64,000 bases of DNA, taken from positions 1-64,000 of the IMG/VR virus record IMGVR_UViG_3300001683_000028. One strand, written 5' to 3'. A program made the translations under genes and the position numbers. The stretch is from a virus. A model generated the notes under the pieces. It did no database searches, was not told where the DNA came from, and saw only the letters and a program-made list of their open reading frames with translations. Below, one piece after another: positions 36,107 to 43,344 of the stretch; the first letter of the stretch is position 1; every line of letters begins with the position of its first letter.

Positions 36107-36399
36107 TAAGAGCCATAGCCAATAAGCGACTAGATATAAGTAATGATGAGCACTCTTACTTTAAGGCGATAAAAGAAGAGATTGGCATTGATTCATTTAG
36201 AGGGCTATTTGCTACGGATGATAATGGTATTATTACAGCAATAACGCCACCTCCTGATAAATCAACGCCAATGGTTGTATTGTTTTTTGTTTTAAACATA
36301 ATGATGAACCAAAGGCTTAGGGCTCTAGACAGAAAGATTGTTTCAAATAATTTTGAAGATAGATTAAGCGCACTAGAAGACAAAGTAAAGGAACTTTAA
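36103..36399 (+). CDS. Hypothetical protein with hydrophobic segment and C-terminal coiled coil
   Basis: 98 residues. A hydrophobic stretch near residues 57-70 (VVLFFVLNIMM) could be a membrane or buried helix, and the last 25 residues have heptad spacing. It overlaps the previous gene (ATGA) and is followed 1 base later by the UvsY-like candidate. No known family. Confidence 0.5.
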   Translation: MIRAIANKRLDISNDEHSYFKAIKEEIGIDSFRGLFATDDNGIITAITPPPDKSTPMVVLFFVLNIMMNQRLRALDRKIVSNNFEDRLSALEDKVKEL

Positions 36400-36400
36400 A

Positions 36401-36961
36401 ATGTCTTTATTTAAGGATATTGTTAATATAAAGAATTTTTCTATAGAAAGCATAGATATTTCAGATATAGAAGACTTGGTTGGAAAACTCCCAAAAAATG
36501 GAGTTATAGACTTAAATATCTCAGAAAGGGGGCTGATTTATACACTGGAAGGGCAGAATATATGCCAAGAGCATATAGTTAAGATAGATAGGTTTATATC
36601 TATTCTTGATTCAAAGGCGAAGAAGGCCTGGTCAGAAGCAGCGCTCGAAAGGGCCAAGGTGCTTGGCCATAAGACTGGCAAAGATAAAGAGTGGTCGGCA
36701 CAAGCAGATGATGATTATATTAAGGCGACAAACGAACTTGCATTGGCGAAGGCATGCAGAAAGTGGTTTGAGAATAAAATTAGTTACTTTTCAGGGTGGC
36801 ACTATGCGTTTAAGTCTTTTATGAAGAGAGATTATTCTATAGAAAATGCTACAAGCCTAAACTTATCCAGGTATAATGGTGGCTCTGCGAAAGAGCTGGA
36901 GCCATATCCCTCTAAGGCAGAGGATAAAAATGATAACTGGGGAGAGATTGATTGGGAATAA
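36401..36961 (+). CDS. Possible recombination mediator (UvsY-like), low confidence
   Basis: 186 residues with AAGGA upstream of the ATG. Residues 60-150 are helical and Lys-rich and contain KWFENKISYFSGWHYAFKSF, similar in spacing to the C-terminal half of T4 UvsY. UvsY loads the RecA-like UvsX onto SSB-coated DNA. The gene lies directly before SSB and 3 kb before recA. The ending GEIDWE echoes the GEVDWN at the start of SSB. The similarity is weak, so the function is inferred mainly from gene order. Confidence 0.45.
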   Translation: MSLFKDIVNIKNFSIESIDISDIEDLVGKLPKNGVIDLNISERGLIYTLEGQNICQEHIVKIDRFISILDSKAKKAWSEAALERAKVLGHKTGKDKEWSAQADDDYIKATNELALAKACRKWFENKISYFSGWHYAFKSFMKRDYSIENATSLNLSRYNGGSAKELEPYPSKAEDKNDNWGEIDWE

Positions 36962-37061
36962 AGATTTTATCGAGTAAAATATGTTTGCTCGAAAATAATC
37001 GGCAATGGGCCGAAATTACAAAATAGCAGCAAGGAGCTGCAGAAAAGGAAAAGGTAAAAGT
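36962..37061 (+). promoter_or_regulatory. Structured leader of the SSB gene
   Basis: Three small hairpins can be drawn in this 100-base leader: CGAG/CTCG (36971-36974 with 36988-36991, extended by AAA/TTT), TCGG/CCGA (36999-37002 with 37010-37013) and GCAGC/GCTGC (37026-37030 with 37036-37040). The AAGG-type ribosome site follows. A structured leader would suit self-regulation by the SSB, as T4 gp32 does; this is inferred. Confidence 0.4.
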
Positions 37062-37679
37062 ATGTCAGGTATGGTATTTGGAGAAGTAGATTGGAACGCA
37101 GCAGATTCTGGCGGAAAGTCTGATTTTATGCGACTAGAGGAGGGTGAGAATATTGCGAGAGTCATGGGTAACCCAGTGCAATTTTATGTTCACTGGCTAA
37201 CCCTTCCGGACGGTTCTAAGCGGAAGGTAAACAGCCCAATTGACACACCTCAGCTGGTAAGAAGGCTTGAAGACTCTGGCTTCAAGAGGCAGGCAAGATG
37301 GCTGATCAAAGTTTTAAACAGAAACGGTGAGGAGTTTCAGGTCCTTGAGGTTGGCTCTCAGGTTTATAACGGCGTTAAGAGCCTCTATAACAATAGTAGG
37401 TGGGGAAAGGTTACTAATTATGATATAACGATTAATCGTGGCCCAAAGGGGTCTCAGCCGTTGTATAGCGTAACTCCAAATCCGAAGGAGCAAATTCCCT
37501 CGGAATTAAAGTCCGAGTATGTTGAATTTAATGATAGAATTAACGTAGAAAAGTTAATTACTCCAGCCACTGCAACGGAGATTTGTGAGCTAATGAGTTG
37601 GAACGTATCAGAATATGAGGGTGAGTCCTCAGACCCTGAGGTTGGTGACAGTGAAGAATTTGGATTCGATTTTGAGTAA
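37062..37679 (+). CDS. ssb: Single-stranded DNA-binding protein
   Basis: 205 residues from the ATG at 37062, which follows an AAGG-rich site; an upstream in-frame ATG at 37005 lies inside the structured leader. An OB-fold core is suggested by FMRLEEGENIARVMG, aromatic residues in HWLTLPDG and YNNSRWGKV, and the ITINRGPKGSQPLYSV strand. The last 20 residues are strongly acidic and end in Phe-Glu (EEFGFDFE), as in SSBs that recruit partners through their tail. It would coat single strands at the phage fork and work with RecA and the UvsY-like candidate. A strong terminator follows. Confidence 0.8.
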   Translation: MSGMVFGEVDWNAADSGGKSDFMRLEEGENIARVMGNPVQFYVHWLTLPDGSKRKVNSPIDTPQLVRRLEDSGFKRQARWLIKVLNRNGEEFQVLEVGSQVYNGVKSLYNNSRWGKVTNYDITINRGPKGSQPLYSVTPNPKEQIPSELKSEYVEFNDRINVEKLITPATATEICELMSWNVSEYEGESSDPEVGDSEEFGFDFE

Positions 37680-37700
37680 ATAAAATTACACTCTGCCTGT

Positions 37701-37741
37701 AAAGCGCATATAAACATTATAATTTATATGCGCTTTTTTTG
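37701..37741 (+). terminator. Strong intrinsic terminator after SSB
   Basis: A 14-base-pair perfect hairpin (37701-37714 with 37723-37736), an 8-base loop and a T tract to 37740. This is the clearest terminator in the window. It ends the SSB transcript 7 bases before a candidate promoter for the next operon. Confidence 0.9.
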
Positions 37742-37747
37742 TATTTC

Positions 37748-37767
37748 TTACTAATTATTAGTATAAT
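37748..37767 (+). promoter_or_regulatory. Candidate promoter, TTACTAAT-N6-TATAAT, leaderless spacing
   Basis: TTACTAAT (37748-37755) and TATAAT (37762-37767) follow directly after the SSB terminator, so a promoter is needed here. The ATG at 37774 is 7 bases from the end of TATAAT, exactly where transcription would begin, and no ribosome site is present. Confidence 0.6.
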
Positions 37768-37773
37768 TCTTTC

Positions 37774-38328
37774 ATGGAAAAGGTTTTATCACTTGATATC
37801 AGTTCGTCAACAATTGGTTGGGGACTAATTTATTTTCATAATAACTTAATAACGTTCAAGGGAAGTGGCCACATCAAGCCTCCAAGCAAGGCTGCTGCTG
37901 AAAAAAAATCTTTTGGATTAAGCTATAGGCTGAATGAAATTGCGAAATCAGCACAAAAGTTGTTAACAGATGTTGCTCCAGATGTAGTCATCGTGGAAGA
38001 CTATGCTAGGAAATTTTCAAGAGGGAAAAGTTCTGCAAATACAATAATAGTATTAGCAACTGTGAATGAGACTGTATCGCTAGAGGTATTTAAGTTTCTT
38101 GGCAAGGAGGCGGTAAGGCTTCCGGTATCAAGAATAAGAAAAATATTGAGGGACGAATATGAAATGCCCCTGAATGATAAGGATGATATCATTAGTTTTA
38201 TGGCAACCATGTTTGGTGACTTTAAGCCTATAAAAAATAAGGTAGGCAATACAAAAAAAGAATGTTTTGATGAAGCAGATGCTTTAGCGGCCGGTTTGGC
38301 CTATTGTATTAGTGAACTAAAAAGATAA
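37774..38328 (+). CDS. ruvC-like: RuvC-like Holliday junction resolvase
   Basis: 184 residues with an RNase H fold. LSLDISSSTIGW holds the first catalytic Asp near residue 8, VIVEDY the Glu near residue 75, and DEADALAAGLAY the last acidic pair near residue 165. These match the RuvC/phage resolvase pattern. The enzyme would cut four-way junctions left by recombination before packaging. It is the first gene after the terminator and candidate promoter, and has no Shine-Dalgarno sequence. GroEL and RecA follow in the same direction. Confidence 0.87.
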   Translation: MEKVLSLDISSSTIGWGLIYFHNNLITFKGSGHIKPPSKAAAEKKSFGLSYRLNEIAKSAQKLLTDVAPDVVIVEDYARKFSRGKSSANTIIVLATVNETVSLEVFKFLGKEAVRLPVSRIRKILRDEYEMPLNDKDDIISFMATMFGDFKPIKNKVGNTKKECFDEADALAAGLAYCISELKR

Positions 38329-38340
38329 GGATTTACTTAT

Positions 38341-39981
38341 ATGTCTAAAATAATTATAAGCAGTGTAGAGGCGAGAGAGAAGATAGTTAATGGAGTATCT
38401 AAGCTCGCAGGCGCAGTTTCAGCAACCATGGGGCCTCAAGGCAAGAATGTTATAATCGGTAAGTTTGTTGGTGCTCCTGTAATAACGAAAGATGGGGTTT
38501 CTGTTGCAAGGGAGATCGTTCTGGATGATGTTATGGAAGACCTCGCATGTCAATTGGTAAAGGAAGTGGCCGGAAGAACGGCGGATATAGCAGGGGACGG
38601 AACCACAACGGCAACGGTACTTGTTGACGAAATGATGAGAAGGGGCTCTGATCTTATGAGCTCTGGATACAGTCCCTTGAAGTTTAAGGAGGGGCTCAAT
38701 TGGGCGGTCGATAGGGTTGTCGATAGCCTAAATGTTCTTTCGAAGCCAGTTGAAGATTTCGGAACACTTAAGTCTGTTGCGTCAATATCTTCAAATAATG
38801 ATTATGAGATGGGCGGAAGCATAGCTGATGCGTTTGAGCTGGTTGGGTTTGATGGCACTGTTTCTGCAGAGGCATCTCCTGGCCCTGGATATTCGGTTAG
38901 AGAGATAGACGGAATTGAGCTTAAAAGCGGATATATATCCCCATCTTTTCTTGAGGATGGAAAGTCATCTGTAATTATGGAAAAATCTAGCGTTCTTATT
39001 TTAAACGAAGAGCTGACACATTTAAACGAGTGTCTGCCGATGCTTAATGAGTTATCGAATAATAATAAGCCTATTTTAATTATTGCAAAGTCAGTAAAGC
39101 AGGAGGCTCTGAATACGCTTCTTGCAAATAATAAAATTGGAAGACTAAGGGTTGCTGCGATTGAAATTCCAACATTTGGGAAGAACCAAAGAGAGTGGCT
39201 GGATGATTTGTCAATATTGCTGGGAACGAAGATTGTTGGGAATGACGGAGTAAGGCTAAGGGATATTTCAATCGAAGATTTGGGTGCTGCATCCAAGGTT
39301 ATTGTCGGGAAACATTCTACCAGGATTTTAGAAGGTGCTGCTTCACTAGAGAGCAAGGAGGCTAAGTTAGCGCAGTACAAGGAGGATTTTAAAATTTTAA
39401 TATCAGATTCTGACAGAAGAGACATTGAGAGTAGAATGGCCTTTTTAAATGGAAGGGCGGCAGTAATAACTGTCGGATACTCTACAGAGCTTGAACTTAG
39501 AGAGAAGGGGGATAGGATCGATGATGCTCTTTCGGCCACAAGGGCAGCGATTGATGAGGGCTACGTTGCGGGCGGAGGAGTAACTCTTGCAAAAATTGCA
39601 AGCTCAATGGATTTATCAGAATTAAACGAAGATCTTCATCCAGCTGCAGATGTTGTTCTTAAGGCATGCCTTAGGCCTATATCTCAAATATTGTCTAATG
39701 GCTTTTTAGATCATAGTGAGATAATAGCAAAGGTTTTAAAGTCTAAAGATGTTGACTTTGGGTATAATGCTGCAACAAACGAATACGGTAATATGATTGA
39801 GTTTGGAGTTCTTGACCCAAAGAAGGTTACGAGAGTTGCTCTACAAAATGCTGCAAGTATAGCACTTCTTCTTCTAAACACAGATGTAATAATTGCAGAA
39901 AAGCCGGAAGATCCATCGTCATGGCAACCGCCTGCTGGCTGGAGGCCTCCAGCTGATAATAATTTAAACCATAAATATTGA
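38341..39981 (+). CDS. groEL-like: GroEL-like group I chaperonin
   Basis: 546 residues, full length. The ATP site motifs are GPQGKNV near residue 33 and AGDGTTTATVL near residue 85; EGYVAGGG lies near residue 405 and the Asp in RIDDALSATRAA is conserved. The hinge and apical regions are recognisable but diverged. The C-terminal Gly-Met repeat of bacterial GroEL is replaced by a Pro/Trp-rich tail with two PPAGWRP-like copies. No GroES gene is visible in the window. Phage chaperonins of this kind are known from a few large phages, where some work without GroES. It sits between ruvC-like and recA, which is unexpected for a folding factor. Confidence 0.94.
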   Translation: MSKIIISSVEAREKIVNGVSKLAGAVSATMGPQGKNVIIGKFVGAPVITKDGVSVAREIVLDDVMEDLACQLVKEVAGRTADIAGDGTTTATVLVDEMMRRGSDLMSSGYSPLKFKEGLNWAVDRVVDSLNVLSKPVEDFGTLKSVASISSNNDYEMGGSIADAFELVGFDGTVSAEASPGPGYSVREIDGIELKSGYISPSFLEDGKSSVIMEKSSVLILNEELTHLNECLPMLNELSNNNKPILIIAKSVKQEALNTLLANNKIGRLRVAAIEIPTFGKNQREWLDDLSILLGTKIVGNDGVRLRDISIEDLGAASKVIVGKHSTRILEGAASLESKEAKLAQYKEDFKILISDSDRRDIESRMAFLNGRAAVITVGYSTELELREKGDRIDDALSATRAAIDEGYVAGGGVTLAKIASSMDLSELNEDLHPAADVVLKACLRPISQILSNGFLDHSEIIAKVLKSKDVDFGYNAATNEYGNMIEFGVLDPKKVTRVALQNAASIALLLLNTDVIIAEKPEDPSSWQPPAGWRPPADNNLNHKY

Positions 39982-39991
39982 GGTATTATTA

Positions 39992-41143
39992 ATGACCAGA
40001 AAGATTACAGAGAGTGAAGCGGAAAAGGAGATAAGAAAATTCTTTGGGGATGGGGTGGTATTTTTTGACGGAAATATAAATACCGCAGGAACACATGACG
40101 CCATAAGCACTGGAAGCCCTGCGCTCGATGAAGCGATTGGAATAGGGGGAATCCCAAGGGGCAGGATAACTCAGCTGGCAGGACGAGAGAGCTCTGGGAA
40201 GACGATGTTATCCCTATCTTGTATAAAGAGCTATCTAAATCAGAATCCAAATAATACAGCGCTATTCATTGATGCGGAATATACGTATGATCCGGAATGG
40301 GCCAAGAGTCAAGGGGTGGATATCTCTAGAGTCATGGTGATAAAGACTAATGATGCGAAAGAGATATTCGAGGGTCTCCTTGGGATAAATAAAGTTAACT
40401 CTGTAACTAAAAAAGTATCCAAAAGTATGAAGGGAATACTAGATTACGTAATAGAGGGTGAAGATCCGAGGTTTAAAAATCTTGGAATAATAGTTCTTGA
40501 TTCGATAGCCGTTTTGAATACACCGCTTGAGGTTGCTGCTGCGGTTGGCAAGGCAAATATGGCACCTATACCTAGGTTTTTGTCTACAGAGCTAAAAAAA
40601 TTAACACCAGCAGTTGCGCAAGCAAATGTGGCATTAATAGGGATAAACCAGGTGAGGGTTGATCTGGGGAAGATGTTCGGAGACCCATTGTCTTCTCCGG
40701 GCGGCAAGGCGCTTAAGCATGCTTGCAGCCTGATGATAAATATGGCCCCAATGTTTGGGTCAGATAATGTTATAAAAAATTCTTCTGACGAAAGAGTGGG
40801 TCATAAAGTTCGGGCGAAAATAGAAAAAAATAAGGTAGGAGCGCCATTTAAGAAGGCAGAATATTTTGTGGAGTATATGAAGGGAGCTGTAAACGGAGAA
40901 CAGGAGATATTTGATCTTGCTGTAAAATATGGCCTGATAGAGCGTCCATCAGCTCAGAGTTATTTAATCGATGGCGAAAAAGTTCGTGGCAGAGATAATG
41001 CCGTCGTGGCAATGGCAAAGAATGAAGAATTAACTAACGCCCTTGACAAGAGGGTCAGAGAGCTATACACTGGCGGGGCCGACACGGCCGCAGAGAAGGG
41101 TCATGAGATTATTGAGAATACATTAATCTCATCTATAGAATAG
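39992..41143 (+). CDS. recA-like: RecA/UvsX-type recombinase
   Basis: 383 residues behind GAGGT. Walker A is GRESSGKT near residue 67, Walker B IIVLDSIAVL near residue 165, and GINQVRVDLGKMFGDPLSSPGGKALK carries the DNA-binding loop region and the conserved GG-K-ALK. The C-terminal region contains IEKNKVGAPF, like bacterial RecA. It forms filaments on single-stranded DNA for strand exchange. There is a Ser/Lys-rich insertion near residues 130-145 compared with bacterial RecA. It works with the SSB and SbcCD encoded here. Confidence 0.93.
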   Translation: MTRKITESEAEKEIRKFFGDGVVFFDGNINTAGTHDAISTGSPALDEAIGIGGIPRGRITQLAGRESSGKTMLSLSCIKSYLNQNPNNTALFIDAEYTYDPEWAKSQGVDISRVMVIKTNDAKEIFEGLLGINKVNSVTKKVSKSMKGILDYVIEGEDPRFKNLGIIVLDSIAVLNTPLEVAAAVGKANMAPIPRFLSTELKKLTPAVAQANVALIGINQVRVDLGKMFGDPLSSPGGKALKHACSLMINMAPMFGSDNVIKNSSDERVGHKVRAKIEKNKVGAPFKKAEYFVEYMKGAVNGEQEIFDLAVKYGLIERPSAQSYLIDGEKVRGRDNAVVAMAKNEELTNALDKRVRELYTGGADTAAEKGHEIIENTLISSIE

Positions 41144-41151
41144 GGGTAAAT

Positions 41152-41514
41152 ATGCTTGTAAGATGTAACGTTAATTGCCGGCAAAATGGGGGGATGACTG
41201 ACGCATCGTTGGACGTAAAGACAAATTGTGTTGTATGCAATGATTGCGGGGATGAGTTGGTAAATATATCGTCTTATACAAAAGCTTCAATGAAGATAGT
41301 TGGAGATATAATTCGGAGAAAAAATAGAAAAGCGTTTACTTTTTCATGTGAAGAGTGCGGTGAGTCGAAAGAAGTAGACGTTATTGGTGGCAAGGTTGTT
41401 GGCGCTGAGTGTGATTATGAAAATTTTAATTGTAAATTTTCAATTACAAATAATATGGTTGACGCTATAAAGATGATTCACCAAAATAATACTAAGGATT
41501 CTGAGAATGAATAG
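41152..41514 (+). CDS. Hypothetical double zinc-ribbon protein
   Basis: 120 residues behind GGGG. Cysteine groups are C5/C9, CVVCNDCG near 27-34, CEECG near 65-69 and two more near 84-92, giving enough ligands for two zinc sites. It overlaps the primase catalytic gene by 8 bases. Because the downstream primase lacks its own zinc domain, this protein could be a partner, but the spacing does not match the DnaG zinc domain, which is at 18298. No family assigned. Confidence 0.55.
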   Translation: MLVRCNVNCRQNGGMTDASLDVKTNCVVCNDCGDELVNISSYTKASMKIVGDIIRRKNRKAFTFSCEECGESKEVDVIGGKVVGAECDYENFNCKFSITNNMVDAIKMIHQNNTKDSENE

Positions 41515-42268
41515 CTCAAATGAAGTGATTGCGCTAAATATACTTGCCGAAATTTGTCATTCAAATCTAAAGAACTCCAAAAAACTAACAAGTTATTTGA
41601 TAGATAATAGGGGTATCTCCAGGGAAATGATAGATAAGTATAAGCTTGGTTTTTTCCCACAAAATCTAAAGAAGCTAACTAGTTTTGTATCAGAATCGCT
41701 TTTGCTAAAACTTAATATCGCTGAGACTCCTTACCGTAGTCAATTCTCAGATTATTTTTCTTTAGTTTTCCCAATATATTCAGAATATGGAGATGCAAGG
41801 GGAATAAGCGGCAGAACTCTTCTTTCAGATATCGAAAGAAGAAGCATTGGAATTCCGAAGTATAAAAATAGCTCATATAAAAAGGCCGATATTCTCTACG
41901 GACTCAGAGAGTCTGTGAATTCAATAATTGAAACACAAAACGTCTATGTCGTTGAGGGCTATTTTGATAAAATAGCAATGGATTCTGCCGGTATAAAAAA
42001 TGCAGTTGCAATTTGTGGCACTGCATTTTCTCAAAAGCATTTTTTAAAATTAACAAGATATACTGATAAAATAACTTTTATATTAGACTCCGATGATGCG
42101 GGGACAAAGTCCATGCAGAGAATATATGATAAGTATATAAACAAAGGCATTAAGTTGAGATTTCTAAGTGTTCCAGGGCCATTTAAAGATGTAGATGAAT
42201 TTTTTAGAGAAAATTCAATTACTGAATTTGAAAAAAGATTTATGCAAATAATTCCAGGGGCATGGTAA
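41507..42268 (+). CDS. dnaG-like: DnaG-type primase catalytic (Toprim) protein lacking a zinc domain
   Basis: 253 residues. It begins with the NRGISREMIDKYKLGFFP segment that normally follows the zinc domain in DnaG, then the RNA-polymerase basic region (GISGRTL) and the Toprim core: VYVVEGYFDK with the catalytic Glu near residue 147, AICGTA, and ILDSDDAG with two Asp near residue 192. The N-terminal zinc-binding domain and C-terminal helicase-binding domain are both absent. It should make RNA primers together with the separate zinc protein from 18298. It overlaps the next gene by 1 base. Confidence 0.87.
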   Translation: MNSSNEVIALNILAEICHSNLKNSKKLTSYLIDNRGISREMIDKYKLGFFPQNLKKLTSFVSESLLLKLNIAETPYRSQFSDYFSLVFPIYSEYGDARGISGRTLLSDIERRSIGIPKYKNSSYKKADILYGLRESVNSIIETQNVYVVEGYFDKIAMDSAGIKNAVAICGTAFSQKHFLKLTRYTDKITFILDSDDAGTKSMQRIYDKYINKGIKLRFLSVPGPFKDVDEFFRENSITEFEKRFMQIIPGAW

Positions 42269-42711
42269 TGTCAAAAAAAAAGAGCAAATCTTATCAGCAT
42301 AAGATAGTTGAGATATCATTTGATCAAATGAAATTAAATAATTTTTCAAACTCAAATGGTATAAGCAATATGCTTACCGATAGCTCCATAGATGATAGAA
42401 TTTCCGACTTAAAATCAGAGTTATTAGAAGAGATTTATGAAATAATTCATGGAGATTATTTAACTGAGCATCAAAAGAAGATTTTATTTATGCGTCTTAT
42501 GGGTAAAACTCAAAATGATATTGCAAAACATCTTGGAATAACTCAGTCAGCAGTGCACAAGGCCATGCATGGCAATATAGATTATAAGAATAATAAAAAG
42601 CGATATGGAGGAATAGTCAAGAAGTTACAAAAAATATGTGCCACGCATACGCGTGTGCACGAAATTCTTGTATCAATAGAGGAGATAAAATCAGAGTCTG
42701 ATGAATCTTGA
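42268..42711 (+). CDS. Sigma region-4-like helix-turn-helix protein
   Basis: 147 residues from the ATG at 42268, which has AGGGG about seven bases upstream and shares an A with the previous stop; an ATG at 42262 is less well placed. The core LTEHQKKILFMRLMGKTQNDIAKHLGITQSAV has the spacing of sigma70 region 4 or LuxR-type HTH. The N-terminal 60 residues have no region 2 match. It could be a partial sigma, an anti-sigma target or a transcription switch, complementing the region-2-bearing factor at 23838. Confidence 0.6.
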   Translation: MSKKKSKSYQHKIVEISFDQMKLNNFSNSNGISNMLTDSSIDDRISDLKSELLEEIYEIIHGDYLTEHQKKILFMRLMGKTQNDIAKHLGITQSAVHKAMHGNIDYKNNKKRYGGIVKKLQKICATHTRVHEILVSIEEIKSESDES

Positions 42712-42851
42712 ATTCTATTAATAACATTGGAAACGGGTAGTAAACTATTATTTGTTATTTTTATTTTTCTGCTAATTGATTGATATAAATCAAAGAATAA
42801 TATAAGTTTAAAAGATTATATTATTATAAGCAATATGGAGCACTATATAGT
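42712..42851 (+). promoter_or_regulatory. 140-base regulatory gap before the virion genes
   Basis: A very A/T-rich gap between the HTH gene and the virion block. It holds CTATTAAT at 42715-42722, not followed by a good TATAAT, and several TATA-like runs, including a dyad-like GATATAAATC around 42780-42789. It ends with a GGAG 11 bases before the ATG at 42852. A promoter here is likely from position, but I cannot fix which box is used. Confidence 0.35.
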
Positions 42852-43331
42852 ATGTCATTTTTAGATAAAGCCTTGATAGAATTTTCTAATAATTCAAAGC
42901 CAGGAATTTCTGGAAAAAATAGAATAAAAATTACAGATGACCTGAGAATTAAGAAGGTTGCCTTTGATATGGTCAAGGTATATGGAGATGAGTACAATGA
43001 TCTTTGGAGGATTGAAAATACAGATGATGGCGACTTTCTAGTTAGAGCTTCTAACCCAGAGTTTCAAGTAAAAGAGAGTAGTAATTGGAAGGCAGTTAGT
43101 GATTTTGGCTGTGAAAATATTACTCTTTCATACTGTGGAGTTCCAATAGCAAGATTTGCTTCAAGTGAATATTCGTTTTCCCCAGAGGATATTGGGATGT
43201 TTAAGGCAGCATTGCTTGAGAGAGCTGTAGATGACAGTGAGTTTGTAAAGCAAGTTTTTGCTAGTCAGTCTGATGCGAAGAGGGCTGCAATTAGTGGCGC
43301 TTTCCCAGAGTTAAAAGATATCATAAAGTAG
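42852..43331 (+). CDS. Hypothetical protein at start of virion block
   Basis: 159 residues, mixed alpha/beta. The middle reads as strands (DLWRIENTDDGDFLVRA) and the last 40 residues as helices. No family is recognised. It is the first gene after the regulatory gap and precedes the terminases by a few genes, so a virion or packaging role is plausible. Confidence 0.5.
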   Translation: MSFLDKALIEFSNNSKPGISGKNRIKITDDLRIKKVAFDMVKVYGDEYNDLWRIENTDDGDFLVRASNPEFQVKESSNWKAVSDFGCENITLSYCGVPIARFASSEYSFSPEDIGMFKAALLERAVDDSEFVKQVFASQSDAKRAAISGAFPELKDIIK

Positions 43332-43344
43332 GAAATAAATAGTT

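Noticed and set aside
41152-41514. Double zinc-ribbon protein as the missing primase zinc domain
   Set aside because: Cys spacing and following helix do not match the DnaG zinc domain, whereas the protein at 18298 does.
42715-42789. CTATTAAT and TATAAATC in the 42.7 kb gap as a defined promoter
   Set aside because: CTATTAAT has no good second box, and TATAAATC resembles T4 late promoters only loosely; kept as a general regulatory gap.
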